NCBI GenBank assembly: GCA_036272195.1
Contig: DATAZE010000049.1
Coordinates: forward strand, 248,001-312,000
Origin: DASXHY01 sp036272195
GTDB lineage: Bacteria; Verrucomicrobiota; Verrucomicrobiia; Limisphaerales; DASXHY01
Length of the DNA stretch: 64,000 nt
Direction: 5' to 3'
Shown: in pieces, positions 9,180 through 18,436 of the stretch
Position numbering within the stretch: the first letter of the stretch is position 1
Layout of the letters: each line of letters starts with the position of its first letter
The notes under the pieces: model-generated
The model's input: only the letters and a program-made list of their open reading frames with translations
What the model was told of the DNA's origin: nothing
The model's database searches: none
Translations under genes and position numbers: made by a program

Positions 9180-10112
9180 TTAATGGGTCATGAGGTAAAA
9201 AATGATATTGACGCCGAGCGGATAGCCGCGCTTCTCGGAGAACTCGTGGAAAAACCAATCGTCCTCGCCTTCGCGTTCCCAGGCATCGCCATTGTCGGTG
9301 TCGTGAGTGGCGATGACCATGATACGGCCCTTCTCGTCGAGCATCGCGCGGACATGCACGTCCCGGCAATCCTCAGGACTGCCGTCCTTGTAGCGATGGT
9401 TGGTTTCCCACGTGAAATCGGTGGAGTGCCGTATGATGGCCCAATGGCTGGCCGGCGTTTGCAGTTTATTTTTCGGCACTTGGATGTCGAAGACACAATG
9501 AAAAATAGGATGGTCCATGGGCAGTTCGACAAAGTCGCGATCGGGAAAAACACGTTTCATCTCAGCGGCGAACGACTCCCATTGCCAGCGGCCCCAGAAG
9601 TCATCCACCATCAGGACGCCACCATTAAGAAGATATTTTCGCAGGATGGGAACTTCCTCGTCGCGCAGAAGCAGGCCGCCGGGTTCGACTGTATAAATCC
9701 AGGGATAATTAAACAGGTCAGGATCGGTCAGGCGAAGCGTGCGGCCATCGGGATCGACTTTCATGGAAGTCATTTGCTGGATACGGAAGGAAAGATTGAG
9801 GTCGCTGTCGGGAAAATCGGTGATCCAACTGCCCGCCGACGGCGAGGCTTCCGGATCGCGGTCGCGAATGACGCGGACGAACGTGAAAACGTCCTTTTCA
9901 AAACCCGGCTTGTTGGTCCAAATGGGCGTGCCGGTGCTGTGCGAGGCAATTTCGCGCGCGGTGCGCACCTTGGTTTCATCCACCCACTCACCGCCTTCGG
10001 TGCGGATCATATTTTCGGCACCCGGGCGATAGCGCCGACCCCAGTATTGAGCGCTGCAAATGCCGGCGAACGCCAGCAGGAACAGGAGCAAAAGCAGCCA
10101 GGATTTTTTCAT
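9180..10112 (-). CDS. DUF4159 domain protein
   Basis: A 310-residue protein with an N-terminal signal anchor (leucine-rich, ending GICSAQYWG). A DUF4159 domain occupies most of the chain, with DPDLFNYPWIYTVEPGG and the flavodoxin-like GGVLMVDDFWG motif. DUF4159 proteins are regularly found in MoxR/BatA operons of Gram-negative and planctomycete/verrucomicrobial genomes; biochemical function is unknown. Its start overlaps the stop of the upstream TPR gene (ATGA at 10109-10112), and the MoxR gene follows 14 bp after its stop. It is probably periplasmic. Confidence 0.9.
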   Translation of the reverse strand: MKKSWLLLLLFLLAFAGICSAQYWGRRYRPGAENMIRTEGGEWVDETKVRTAREIASHSTGTPIWTNKPGFEKDVFTFVRVIRDRDPEASPSAGSWITDFPDSDLNLSFRIQQMTSMKVDPDGRTLRLTDPDLFNYPWIYTVEPGGLLLRDEEVPILRKYLLNGGVLMVDDFWGRWQWESFAAEMKRVFPDRDFVELPMDHPIFHCVFDIQVPKNKLQTPASHWAIIRHSTDFTWETNHRYKDGSPEDCRDVHVRAMLDEKGRIMVIATHDTDNGDAWEREGEDDWFFHEFSEKRGYPLGVNIIFYLMTH

Positions 10113-12673
10113 GGGGCCAACTCTTTAGACGTTACGGCGTTCGCCTGAGGTTGCGGTGAGTTTTTTTCGAGGTCGAGCAGCAGTCGTTGTGCTTCACGGA
10201 ATCGCGGCGCTTCCTCCAGCGCCTGCAAAACGTGCCGTTTGGCGTCGCCTTCCGAATCCCCGCGTCCGTGCAATAAGTTCGCCAGCCGGAAATGCGTTTC
10301 CGAGACGTCGGGCGGGTCGAGCATGAGCAATTTGTCATACGCCGTAATAGCTTGCCCGTTATTTCCCAACGCGGCGCCCGCTTCAGCCAGCGCGCGATAT
10401 GGCGTCGCAGTCAGCGGATTTATCGCCAGCAGGCGCTCGGCGTAATTCGTGACGGACAGCCAGTCCTTCCGTTCGCGGCACAATTCGGTCAAGCGGACAA
10501 ACAGATCCGCGAAATCGGATTCCTGTTGCGCGAATGTTTGAAGCGTCGCGAGTTCGGCATTGGTATCACGAAGATTGCGTTCAGTGACCGCGAGCATCCA
10601 CAGTGGGTTGTCCGCCTTGCTTTCCCCGTGATAAATCCGGATGAGTGATTCCAGGGCCGGTTTCGCTTTCGCCCAGTCTTTGAGACGCATCATTCCCTCG
10701 GCGCTTTGCAGGCGCACATAATAGTTTTCCGGATGCAACAAATTCCACGCGGCGAGTTCCGATTCCGAAGCGCCTTCCGGCGGTTTCGCGAGGTCGGCGC
10801 CCGGCGCAAGTTTTCCGGCGCGGTCGCGAACGAAAGCCGCGAATTGTTTCTCCAACTCCGGCAACGGGGCGGTGTGCGAGGCAATGGCCGTGTTGATTTC
10901 CGCGCCGTCGTGCAAATCGCCGAGGATTTTTTTCAACGCCTCCAGGCCGAATTGGTTCACAATGAATTCAACGACCAGCGAGGATTCATAATAACCGAAC
11001 AATAGGTGCTCGGAAGTTTTGGGCGCAAGAAAAACACCGCTCAATTTGCCCAGCGGCGTCAGTTCGCCGTTCAGGACCATGTCACGATAGGCGAGATTCA
11101 TTTTTTCTCCCCATAACGGATTGGCCTGACGCTCTTCGTAAACGGAAATTCCCTCGCTGAGCCAGCGCGGCATACGGTTCCGCGTGGCCGTGAGTGTGAC
11201 CACGTGACAAAACTCGTGCCAGAGGACGTCCTCCCAATTCGCGGGATTCGGCGCCTGGGAAGCGGGACTATTCGCGGTGATGACCGAACCAAAACACACG
11301 CCGAGATAACCCGGATTGCCCGGCATCCCGAACGTCCGCACGGCGAAATCCTTTTGCTCTGGAAAAATCTCCACCACCGTCGGCTGCGTCAATTCCACGC
11401 CGTACTTGGGGCTAAGCGTTGCGCGCGCACGATCCAACAAATCCAACACACGGTCGCCGTACAACTGCGCTTCGAGCGGCGACATGTGGACGATGAAATG
11501 CGCGTTGGTGAGCGTTTGAAATTTCACCATGCGATCATGCAACGTCGAGAGGTTGTAGGACGTGACGTCGTAAGCGTCTTTTTTGTGCGCGCTTTCGGCA
11601 AGCTGCCAGCCCTCGTCATTTTGGCCGAGCCGCAATAAATCTTCCGCGAGTTCACGTTGGGCGGGCAAAAAATCCGGCTCGAAATCGAGCGCGCGCCGCT
11701 GTGCCGCCGCGCCTTCGGTAAAAAGGTATTTCTCCGATAATTTACGCCCGATAAGATAATCCACCCCGGGGTTAGTTTGGTAAAACTTCAAGGCGGCGGC
11801 GCGAAATTCCTTTTCCTGCGCGGCGTTATTCCGCAAATGCGCCAGCACGGAGCGATACGCGAGGGCCTCGGGCTGGTTCGGGTTCACCTGAAGCGCGAGA
11901 GCGAGCTGCTTTTCCGCGTCGTCATATTGTTCGGCATCAATCAAGTGATCCGCCAGCAAGAGCAACGTGGGAATGTGATGCGGGTTTATTTTCAATGCGG
12001 CATCGATGTGCTGCATCATTTGCTTGCGGTCGCTCGTTTCGAATGCCTTCGCCAGACCGGATTCCATGTCCGGATCATCGGGAAATTTTTTTAGGCCGGC
12101 TCGGAAAGCGTCAGCGGCCAGGGCGAAATCGTGCTTATCCAAGGCCAACCGCCCGCTGGCCAGGAATGCTTCGCGCGGCGGCGGATCCATTTTTTCGGCT
12201 TGCTGGAAACAATTTTGCAGCACCAACTGCGGTTCCACTCCCAACAAAAGCATCGTTTCACCCAGCGCCACGAGATTTTCGCCGCTGGAATTGATCCCGC
12301 GTCGTTGCTCGATGAAATCTTGCGCTTCAGACAACCGCTGATTCGCGCCGGCCGAGTCGTTCTGATACAGCGCAGCCTCGCGTGCGAGTAGAAACAGGCG
12401 CAACCGAACCGGGTAACTGGTGATGCCATTTTGCGAATTGGTATAGGCCTCGCCATATCGGCCGGTGGTCAGGAGCGATTGAACGAGGAGAATGCGCCAG
12501 TCGCCGGAAGAACCGTCCTCGATTTGTTTCTGAGCGGTCTTGATGACGTCCTCGTAGTTGCCGCGCAGGTATTGTTGCCGGGCTTCCTCGAATGTTTGAG
12601 CCGGAGCGGAAAGGCCACAAAAAAAAACGATGCCGCAAAACAGCCAAAAAGAAATCGGCGTCAAACGAACCAT
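10109..12673 (-). CDS. Secreted TPR protein with HExxH metallopeptidase-like domain
   Basis: An 854-residue protein from the ATG at 12673 (an ATG nine codons upstream is possible). A signal peptide covers about 1-27. Tetratricopeptide-like helical repeats fill about 30-380 and again 640-854. Between them is a peptidase MA-like gluzincin segment with HEFCH (near residue 485) and a downstream EGISVYEE that can supply the third zinc ligand. I infer a periplasmic protease or protease-like scaffold. It is the first gene of the minus-strand MoxR operon, and translation is coupled to DUF4159. Such TPR-peptidase MA proteins are known from several environmental phyla, but none of this architecture is well characterised. 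Confidence 0.85.
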   Translation of the reverse strand: MVRLTPISFWLFCGIVFFCGLSAPAQTFEEARQQYLRGNYEDVIKTAQKQIEDGSSGDWRILLVQSLLTTGRYGEAYTNSQNGITSYPVRLRLFLLAREAALYQNDSAGANQRLSEAQDFIEQRRGINSSGENLVALGETMLLLGVEPQLVLQNCFQQAEKMDPPPREAFLASGRLALDKHDFALAADAFRAGLKKFPDDPDMESGLAKAFETSDRKQMMQHIDAALKINPHHIPTLLLLADHLIDAEQYDDAEKQLALALQVNPNQPEALAYRSVLAHLRNNAAQEKEFRAAALKFYQTNPGVDYLIGRKLSEKYLFTEGAAAQRRALDFEPDFLPAQRELAEDLLRLGQNDEGWQLAESAHKKDAYDVTSYNLSTLHDRMVKFQTLTNAHFIVHMSPLEAQLYGDRVLDLLDRARATLSPKYGVELTQPTVVEIFPEQKDFAVRTFGMPGNPGYLGVCFGSVITANSPASQAPNPANWEDVLWHEFCHVVTLTATRNRMPRWLSEGISVYEERQANPLWGEKMNLAYRDMVLNGELTPLGKLSGVFLAPKTSEHLLFGYYESSLVVEFIVNQFGLEALKKILGDLHDGAEINTAIASHTAPLPELEKQFAAFVRDRAGKLAPGADLAKPPEGASESELAAWNLLHPENYYVRLQSAEGMMRLKDWAKAKPALESLIRIYHGESKADNPLWMLAVTERNLRDTNAELATLQTFAQQESDFADLFVRLTELCRERKDWLSVTNYAERLLAINPLTATPYRALAEAGAALGNNGQAITAYDKLLMLDPPDVSETHFRLANLLHGRGDSEGDAKRHVLQALEEAPRFREAQRLLLDLEKNSPQPQANAVTSKELAP

Positions 12674-13005
12674 CAGCCGCGCTGTCGGATACCTGGGCAT
12701 GGCGATTCAAGATTCATACGCCGATTCTGCGCCTGAAGCAAATGCGGTTTGTCCTGGGCAGCAATTATTCAGAAGGCTTTTAGCGCCAAGACGCCAGTTG
12801 AAAGAGCAACCCGCTTCTAACACGCTAAACAAAATCCGTCCCCAAAAATGGCGATCTAAGTGCCAGACAATCTTCAAAATCTTTGCGCCTTTGCATCCTG
12901 GCGCTTTTGCGTTGAGTTTCCGGTCGTCGCGTCGTCAGGCCTAAAGAACCCTACGGACAAAGAAAATCGTGCCAATTGGCGGGATTCGTGCTTAATCTGC
13001 GGCAG
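12674..13005. other. Intergenic region with a dispersed-repeat copy
   Basis: About 330 bp between divergent genes, expected to hold the promoters of the MoxR operon (leftward) and the DUF6941-like gene (rightward). The segment 12881-12914 is an inverted, diverged copy of the repeat seen at 31227-31260. No coding sequence is convincing. Confidence 0.5.
12881..12914 (-). repeat. Dispersed intergenic repeat, CAACGCAAA-type
   Basis: Read on the minus strand it begins CAACGCAAAAGCGCC and ends GGCGCAAAG. It matches 31227-31260 at roughly four fifths of positions. Confidence 0.55.
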
Positions 13006-13416
13006 ATGAACATTCAAGTTGCTGTTTTGTGCGATGCCGCGACAGATGAAAACGGAAAGCTGAGCCTGCTCGGCGCGTTTGACACGATTATCGCCACGCA
13101 AATCCCGGCCACGCATCCCCAATGCTCCATTGCCCTGCGCGTGACCTTCGGCAACGAGGACGAAGGCTCTCACAAAATACGGCTGAATTTCGTGGATGCC
13201 GACGGGCGGTTCATCATGCCCGGAATCGATTTGCCGGCGGAAGTGGTGTTGCCGGGCGATTCCCACTTCGGCACGCGCAATTTCATCGTGACCTTTCAGC
13301 AATTGAAGTTTGACCTGCCCGGGCTGTATTCCATCGATATTTCCCTGGATGGCAAACCGCAAGCCAGCATTCCCCTGCTGGTCAAGCACACTCCGCCGCC
13401 CGCGCCCGCGGCGTGA
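13006..13416 (+). CDS. DUF6941-like small beta protein
   Basis: A 136-residue protein from the ATG at 13006. It has the pattern of a small all-beta domain: MNIQVAVLCDAA, then DGRFIMPG, then a C-terminal strand LYSIDISLDG, ending in a Pro/Ala tail. I recognise it as similar to the DUF6941 family of short cytoplasmic proteins of unknown function. There is no signal peptide and there are no membrane segments. It stands alone, followed 10 bp after its stop by a large palindromic repeat that may serve as a terminator. The longer upstream in-frame extension is not needed. Confidence 0.8.
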   Translation: MNIQVAVLCDAATDENGKLSLLGAFDTIIATQIPATHPQCSIALRVTFGNEDEGSHKIRLNFVDADGRFIMPGIDLPAEVVLPGDSHFGTRNFIVTFQQLKFDLPGLYSIDISLDGKPQASIPLLVKHTPPPAPAA

Positions 13417-13426
13417 ACTGAATTAA

Positions 13427-13505
13427 GTAGTGGCACGGGCGTCTCGCCCGTGCGTATCTTTCCCCCCAAATTTGAATCGCACGGGCGAGACGCCCGTGCC
13501 ACTAC
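13427..13505. repeat. Perfect 28-bp inverted repeat with nested palindromes
   Basis: Left arm 13427-13454 (starting GTAGTGGCACGGGCG) and right arm 13478-13505 are exact inverted copies around a 23-bp spacer. Each arm is itself a hairpin (CACGGGCG / CGCCCGTG). Related shorter copies lie at 14061-14088, 21311-21340 and 49728-49755. Confidence 0.85.
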
Positions 13506-13607
13506 CCGATTCGCGTTTTCCCAGTGTCGCCGATTTTTTCGCGGGAAATGAGGCTTGCCAATAAACGGAGCCGCCGTCATATTGCGTCACCTAAAAAGGT
13601 TAAATTT

Positions 13608-13841
13608 ATGGCTGATGTAGCAAATAAATATCCCGAAAATACCGGCGGAAAATACTACGTGGACAACCAGTGCATCGACTGTGATTTGTGCCGCGAAACT
13701 GCCCCCGACAATTTCAAACGAAACGACGACGGCGGTTATTCGTTCGTCTATAAGCAGCCGGAAAACCCGGACGAAGAAGCCCGCTGCAAGGAAGCCAAGG
13801 AAGGTTGCCCCGTCGAAGCCATTGGCGACAACGGCTCGTAG
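13608..13841 (+). CDS. Ferredoxin, single 4Fe-4S cluster
   Basis: A 77-residue protein from the ATG at 13608; the longer frame from 13524 is basic shadow sequence. The cluster motif CIDCDLC supplies Cys22, Cys25 and Cys28, and GCP near the end supplies Cys67; Cys60 is extra. It carries one [4Fe-4S] cluster for low-potential electron transfer, of the short ferredoxin type common in many anaerobes and environmental bacteria. The protein is strongly acidic. A strong intrinsic terminator follows at 13883. No partner enzyme is adjacent, so the electron acceptor is unknown. Confidence 0.92.
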   Translation: MADVANKYPENTGGKYYVDNQCIDCDLCRETAPDNFKRNDDGGYSFVYKQPENPDEEARCKEAKEGCPVEAIGDNGS

Positions 13842-13882
13842 AGCATTTTCGGAACATTGTAGCCGGTCATTTCGACGGATTC

Positions 13883-13911
13883 AGCCGCAGGCGTTGCCTG
13901 CGGCTTTTTTT
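13883..13911 (+). terminator. Rho-independent terminator after ferredoxin
   Basis: The stem AGCCGCAGGC / GCCTGCGGCT (10 bp, loop GTT) is followed by a run of seven T. It lies about 40 bp after the ferredoxin stop. Confidence 0.9.
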
Positions 13912-14060
13912 CTGGCACAGACATCCTTGCCGGTTGCGTTCGCTAAAAAAGCTGACGCGAAAGGCCACAGTTCCATAGTAGCTAAAAAAGCCGCCCGCAA
14001 AAATGTTACGAAACGCGATTGGCGTCTTCGTGCGTGCGATTCACCTCACCCTCTTGAAAA

Positions 14061-14088
14061 CGCACGGGCAAGATGCCCGTGCCACTAG
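14061..14088. repeat. Half copy of the CACGGGC palindrome
   Basis: CGCACGGGCA followed by TGCCCGTGCCACTAG matches one arm of the 13427-13505 repeat. It sits at the 3' end of the hybrid kinase gene. Confidence 0.65.
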
Positions 14089-14089
14089 A

Positions 14090-16210
14090 CTAGACCGTCG
14101 TGGTAGTCTGGGTCAGGCCGGCGCGGACTTCGTATTGCGGCAACTTGCCGCCGTCCAGGCAGAGCCGGACGGCCTTGAGAAGCGCCGCCAGATCGTAGGG
14201 TTTCGGGAGAAAATTAATTCCCTGCGCCAGAATGGAATCCTGTTTCAGGATTTCGGCGCTGTAACCGCTGGTGTAAATAATTTTGAGCTTGGAATTGCGG
14301 GCCACAAGGTCCTTGGCGAGTTCACTGCCGCTCATCCCATTGGGCATGACCATGTCGGTCAGGAGCAGGTCCACCTGGACGGAACTTTTCTTCCAGACTT
14401 CAATCGCTTCCGGGCCGTGGGCCGCTTGCAGCACCTCGTAACCCCGCTTCCGCAGGGCCATGCAAGCCAGTTCGCGAACGGACAGATCGTCTTCCACCAC
14501 CAAAATCGTCTCGCCTTTTCCAGCCTCGGGGGCCGGCGGTTTAATTACCGGAATTGGATGCGCCGGCAAAGTGTTGCTCAAGGGCAGGAACACTTTAAAA
14601 GTGGATCCTTTGCCGAGTTCACTGATGACTTCCACCCATCCTTCGTGCTGCTTGACGATTCCGTGGATGGTCGAAAGTCCCAACCCGGTGCCTTTGCCGA
14701 CGTCTTTGGTTGTAAAAAACGGATCGAAGATGCGCGAAAGAATCTGCGGCGACATGCCGGAGCCGTGATCGGTGACCTGGAGCCAGACGAACTCGCCGGC
14801 GCGGGATTCGGAGTTCTTCGCGACGGCGGCTTCATCCAAAGTCACGATTTCGGCGCTGATTTCCACGATACCGCCGTCCGGCATGGCGTCACGCGCGTTG
14901 AGCACAAGGTTCATCAGGACCTGTTCGAGACCGCCTTCATCCGCACACACCGAAAGCGAACCGCCCTCGGAACGGACCTGCAAATCAAATTTCTCCCCGA
15001 TGAGACGGCCCAACATTTTTTTCATCCGCGACATCAACTCGCAGACGTTGAGGACGCGCGGCTGCAACACCTGCTTGCGGCTGAAGGCGAGCAATTGCCG
15101 GGTGAAGGTCGCGGCCCGCTGGCTCGCCTGCATGATTTGATCAAGCAATGCGTGGCGGTCGATGGTTCCCGGGTTGGCCGATTGCAGCAGGCCGACGTCG
15201 CCCTGGATCACGGTCAGCAAATTATTGAACTCGTGCGCGATGCCGGCGGCCATGCGGCCGATGACTTCCATTTTCTGCGCCTGGCGAAGCTGGGCTTCGA
15301 TTTTCAATTGCTCCGTGATGTCCTCGACGATGGCGAGCAGGCACGGAATCGAGCCAAGCAAAAGAGGCTCAGTGGACAGCACCACCTGGCGCATCGAGCC
15401 GTCGCCGCGGCGAAGCGCGCACGACTTATCGCGCAATCGGGCAGCGGGTGAAGCCAGCGGTTGGGCATCTGAAATCGAACCCCATAATTGTAAATCGGCG
15501 GCGGTTTTTTTGAGCAGCTCTTCGCGCGAATGACCGGTGAGGGCGCTGAAACTCTCGTTGGAATCGATGACTCCGCCATCGTCGCATTTCAAAATGACCA
15601 GGGGAATGGGGCTGGCCTGGAACGCCTTGGAGAACCGCTCCTCGCTGGCGTGGAGTTCCGCCGTGCGCTGGCGGACCATTTTATCCAAGTCTTCCAGCCG
15701 TAATTTTGCCTGGCGGCCCAGTCTCCACTTTTGCGAAAGCGCATGGGCCATTTGCAGCACTTCAACCGTTTCAAAAGGTTTTTTGAGGATCAGCAAATTA
15801 TCCGATTGGCCGAGCCGGTTGGTCATTTCATCCCACGAATAATCAGAGAAGGCAGTGCAGACGACCGCCTGCGTTTCCGGCGCGCATTTCCAGATGTTGT
15901 CCAAGGTTTCAATTCCATCCCAGCCGGGCGGCATCCGCACGTCCACGAAGGCAACCACGTAAGGATCGCCGGCTGCCGCGGCTTTCTTTACCAACTCAAA
16001 CGCCTCCTGACCCTGGTAAGCCGAATCAATTCGGAAACCCTGCCGCTCGGCCGACGCTTCGCCGTCGCCAAAAAGGGCCGTCTCGACGCTTTCGAGATGG
16101 GATTGGGCGGCCGTCTTCGCGCCGAGGATTTTGCGAAAGTCTTCGTGGATCGACGGGTTGTCGTCGACTACGAGGATTCGCGGGGGTAATTCTTGTTCTG
16201 GATCGATCAT
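14090..16210 (-). CDS. Hybrid histidine kinase, REC-PAS-HisKA-HATPase-REC
   Basis: A 706-residue protein without membrane helices. An N-terminal receiver has phospho-acceptor Asp90 (VDVRMPP). A short coiled linker and a PAS domain (about 195-305) follow. The DHp helix carries His326 in AHEFNN. The ATPase domain has its N box and TGLGL motifs, and a C-terminal receiver (about 572-695) has its Asp in LTDMVMP. This layout describes a cytoplasmic kinase that both receives and passes phosphate. It starts 7 bp after the stop of the PAS kinase upstream, so the two form an operon and probably a phosphorelay. No DNA-binding output domain is present in either protein. Confidence 0.93.
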   Translation of the reverse strand: MIDPEQELPPRILVVDDNPSIHEDFRKILGAKTAAQSHLESVETALFGDGEASAERQGFRIDSAYQGQEAFELVKKAAAAGDPYVVAFVDVRMPPGWDGIETLDNIWKCAPETQAVVCTAFSDYSWDEMTNRLGQSDNLLILKKPFETVEVLQMAHALSQKWRLGRQAKLRLEDLDKMVRQRTAELHASEERFSKAFQASPIPLVILKCDDGGVIDSNESFSALTGHSREELLKKTAADLQLWGSISDAQPLASPAARLRDKSCALRRGDGSMRQVVLSTEPLLLGSIPCLLAIVEDITEQLKIEAQLRQAQKMEVIGRMAAGIAHEFNNLLTVIQGDVGLLQSANPGTIDRHALLDQIMQASQRAATFTRQLLAFSRKQVLQPRVLNVCELMSRMKKMLGRLIGEKFDLQVRSEGGSLSVCADEGGLEQVLMNLVLNARDAMPDGGIVEISAEIVTLDEAAVAKNSESRAGEFVWLQVTDHGSGMSPQILSRIFDPFFTTKDVGKGTGLGLSTIHGIVKQHEGWVEVISELGKGSTFKVFLPLSNTLPAHPIPVIKPPAPEAGKGETILVVEDDLSVRELACMALRKRGYEVLQAAHGPEAIEVWKKSSVQVDLLLTDMVMPNGMSGSELAKDLVARNSKLKIIYTSGYSAEILKQDSILAQGINFLPKPYDLAALLKAVRLCLDGGKLPQYEVRAGLTQTTTTV

Positions 16211-16217
16211 TGAAAGT

Positions 16218-18176
16218 TCAGGTCTGAATGGGTGGTTTTTCAGGAAGAAGCAAGGTAAAAGTGGCGCCTTGGCCGATGCCTTCGCTGTGAGCGCTCAAAG
16301 AACCGCCAAGTTCCTTGATGGCGAGCGCACTGCTGTGAAGGCCGAAACCATGGCCGTTGCTGCGCGTGGTGAAGCCATGTCCAAATATCCGCGTGAGATT
16401 TTCCGGCGGAATGCCGACGCCGTTATCAACCACTTCAATTTTGACATGATCCCCGCCGTTCCGCCCCAGCCGGATGGTGATGATTTTGTCCCGGCGCTTG
16501 GATTCGTCCAGGGCGTATTTGGCGTTGCGGATCAGGTTCACCAGGATTTGCAGCACACGATGTTTCTCGGTGTGGATCAACGGCACCGGCTCAAATTCAC
16601 AACGCACCTGCACCTCATGCCGGGTGAGGGCCGCGCCATTGATATGAACGGCATCGTCCACCAACTGGGTGGGATTGATGGTCTCGATCACTCCGGCAAC
16701 CTTGGCATAGCTCTGCTGCATCGCGACGATTTGCTTGATGTGCTCCACGTGTTTCAGGAGCTGCTCCAGTTCCTGCATCAGCCCGGATTGTTCCGCCGTG
16801 AAATGCTCGGCAAGCGCCGCGAGATAGCCGGGAATATGACGGGCCCGCGGATCGTTCGTAAAAAATTCTCCCAGGCGCGCGCGGTGTTCCTGAAGCAACG
16901 CAGCGGTCCGGGCCAGGCTGGAAACTTTCGATGACTTCACCCGGTCAATCGTCAGCGAGCACGAAACATTAACGCTGTTCAGCACGTTGCCGACGTTATG
17001 CAGCACATCGGTGGCGACCTCAGCCATGCCGGCGAGGCGCGACGTTTCAATCAGGCGCTGATGCGCGGCTCGCAGTTCGGCCTCCGCCTCTTTCAGGGCG
17101 GTGATGTCCTTGGACACGCCAAAGGTACCGATGATTTTGCCATCCGTGTCACGCCAGGGCAGTTTTGTGGAGATGCACCAGGTCGTTCTACCGTCGGACT
17201 GCGGCGTCTGTTCGATTTTGGCGACTTTGGGCTCGCCGGTGCGAATGATTTCCCGCTCGTCTTCGTACGCGGCGCGGGCGCGGTCCGCGGCGTAAGTGTC
17301 GAAGTCGGTTTTGCCCACGAGCCATTCGCCAAATTTCTCAATAGTCTGAAGGTGCGCCGGCAATTGCTCGCCGGGATGTTCGGCACGGTAACTCGCCCGC
17401 ACGATATCTATGGCGGTTTCCGCCTTCGACCGGCTAATGCGCACAAAACGGGAGTCGAGGTCCTTGAAATAGATGGCGTCGGGAAAATTCTGCAACAGCG
17501 CGTGGAACAGGTCGCGTTCGTAGGCGAGTTTGGCTTCGGCTTCCTTAAGCGGAGTCACGTCCTTGGAAATGCCGAACGTGCCCACGATGTTCCCGGCCGG
17601 ATCCCGCCACGGCACCTTGGTCGTCAACGCGTAAGTCATCCTGCCGTCCGTGTGATGTTCGGTTTCGAACTTGCCGATGAGCGGCTTGCCTGTGCGCATG
17701 ATTTCCTGCTCATCCTCAAACGCCGGCCGTGCGTGTTCGGGCAGAAAGAAATCGAAATCCGTCTTCCCCTTCAGGCTCGCCGTGGAGGGAAGGTTGAATA
17801 ATTTTTCAAACGCCTTGCTGTAGCGAACAAAATGGGAGTCGCGATCTTTGAAGTAAATGAAATCAGGGCTGGCGTCCAGAAGGGCCTCAAGGATCAACGA
17901 TTGTTCAATGAGCGAACGAAACCTCGTTTCATTCTGCCGCAGAATTGCCGTTTGATCGACTAGCTTTCGCCGCAAGAGGAACACCCAAAGCAACGCCATG
18001 GCAGCCACGACCGCCAACACGCCCACAACAATGATTTGCTCAAAGGTCCACAACGAAGCCTGCTGCTCCGGAACCGCGGAGACAGAAGAAGACGATGCCG
18101 GTTGCCCAAAAACATTCAGGCAGCCAACAGTCGCCCACCCCAACGCGAAGATACTTGTGGTTCGCTTCAAAATCAT
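16218..18176 (-). CDS. PAS sensor histidine kinase, membrane bound
   Basis: A 652-residue protein from an ATG at 18176, giving a signal-like N-terminus; ATGs at 18191 and 18230 are possible. A helix at about 45-70 ends in RRK. Two tandem PAS domains of similar sequence follow (each with YFKDRDSHFVR- or YFKDLDSRFVR-type starts, and GTFGISKD or GTFGVSKD ends), showing an internal duplication. The DHp motif is LHNVGNVLNSV rather than the common HE-type; this HNxGN form is known in a subset of PAS kinases. The ATPase domain ends with GHGFGLHSSALAIKELGG. It sits upstream of the hybrid kinase, 7 bp apart. Confidence 0.9.
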   Translation of the reverse strand: MILKRTTSIFALGWATVGCLNVFGQPASSSSVSAVPEQQASLWTFEQIIVVGVLAVVAAMALLWVFLLRRKLVDQTAILRQNETRFRSLIEQSLILEALLDASPDFIYFKDRDSHFVRYSKAFEKLFNLPSTASLKGKTDFDFFLPEHARPAFEDEQEIMRTGKPLIGKFETEHHTDGRMTYALTTKVPWRDPAGNIVGTFGISKDVTPLKEAEAKLAYERDLFHALLQNFPDAIYFKDLDSRFVRISRSKAETAIDIVRASYRAEHPGEQLPAHLQTIEKFGEWLVGKTDFDTYAADRARAAYEDEREIIRTGEPKVAKIEQTPQSDGRTTWCISTKLPWRDTDGKIIGTFGVSKDITALKEAEAELRAAHQRLIETSRLAGMAEVATDVLHNVGNVLNSVNVSCSLTIDRVKSSKVSSLARTAALLQEHRARLGEFFTNDPRARHIPGYLAALAEHFTAEQSGLMQELEQLLKHVEHIKQIVAMQQSYAKVAGVIETINPTQLVDDAVHINGAALTRHEVQVRCEFEPVPLIHTEKHRVLQILVNLIRNAKYALDESKRRDKIITIRLGRNGGDHVKIEVVDNGVGIPPENLTRIFGHGFTTRSNGHGFGLHSSALAIKELGGSLSAHSEGIGQGATFTLLLPEKPPIQT

Positions 18177-18436
18177 AACGGCTTGCGCCATTTCCCGAGA
18201 GCCGATCCCCGCCGAAAGAGCCGGCGCCATCCGCCCGGCTTCGTGTCCCGCGTCATGGAAGACTGCCGGGCATAAAAGATGAGCAGCTACTATGCCCCTA
18301 AGAAGAATTTGCCCACAGAATCACCGCGCCAAGGAACGCCAAGCCCCAGCGTCTAAAGGATTTCACCATACGGGCGGGAACCGCCTGTCTCGTTTTCCTA
18401 CACTCTGTCCGAGTCGGAAAAGCTCTGACACCCCGA

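Noticed and set aside
9177..10148. Long plus-strand open frame (323 codons) opposite DUF4159
   Set aside because: It is the antisense of a gene with clear family motifs; the frame has no recognisable domain and arises from GC-rich codon bias.
14003..15451. 482-codon plus-strand open frame
   Set aside because: It lies opposite the hybrid histidine kinase, whose motifs are unambiguous.
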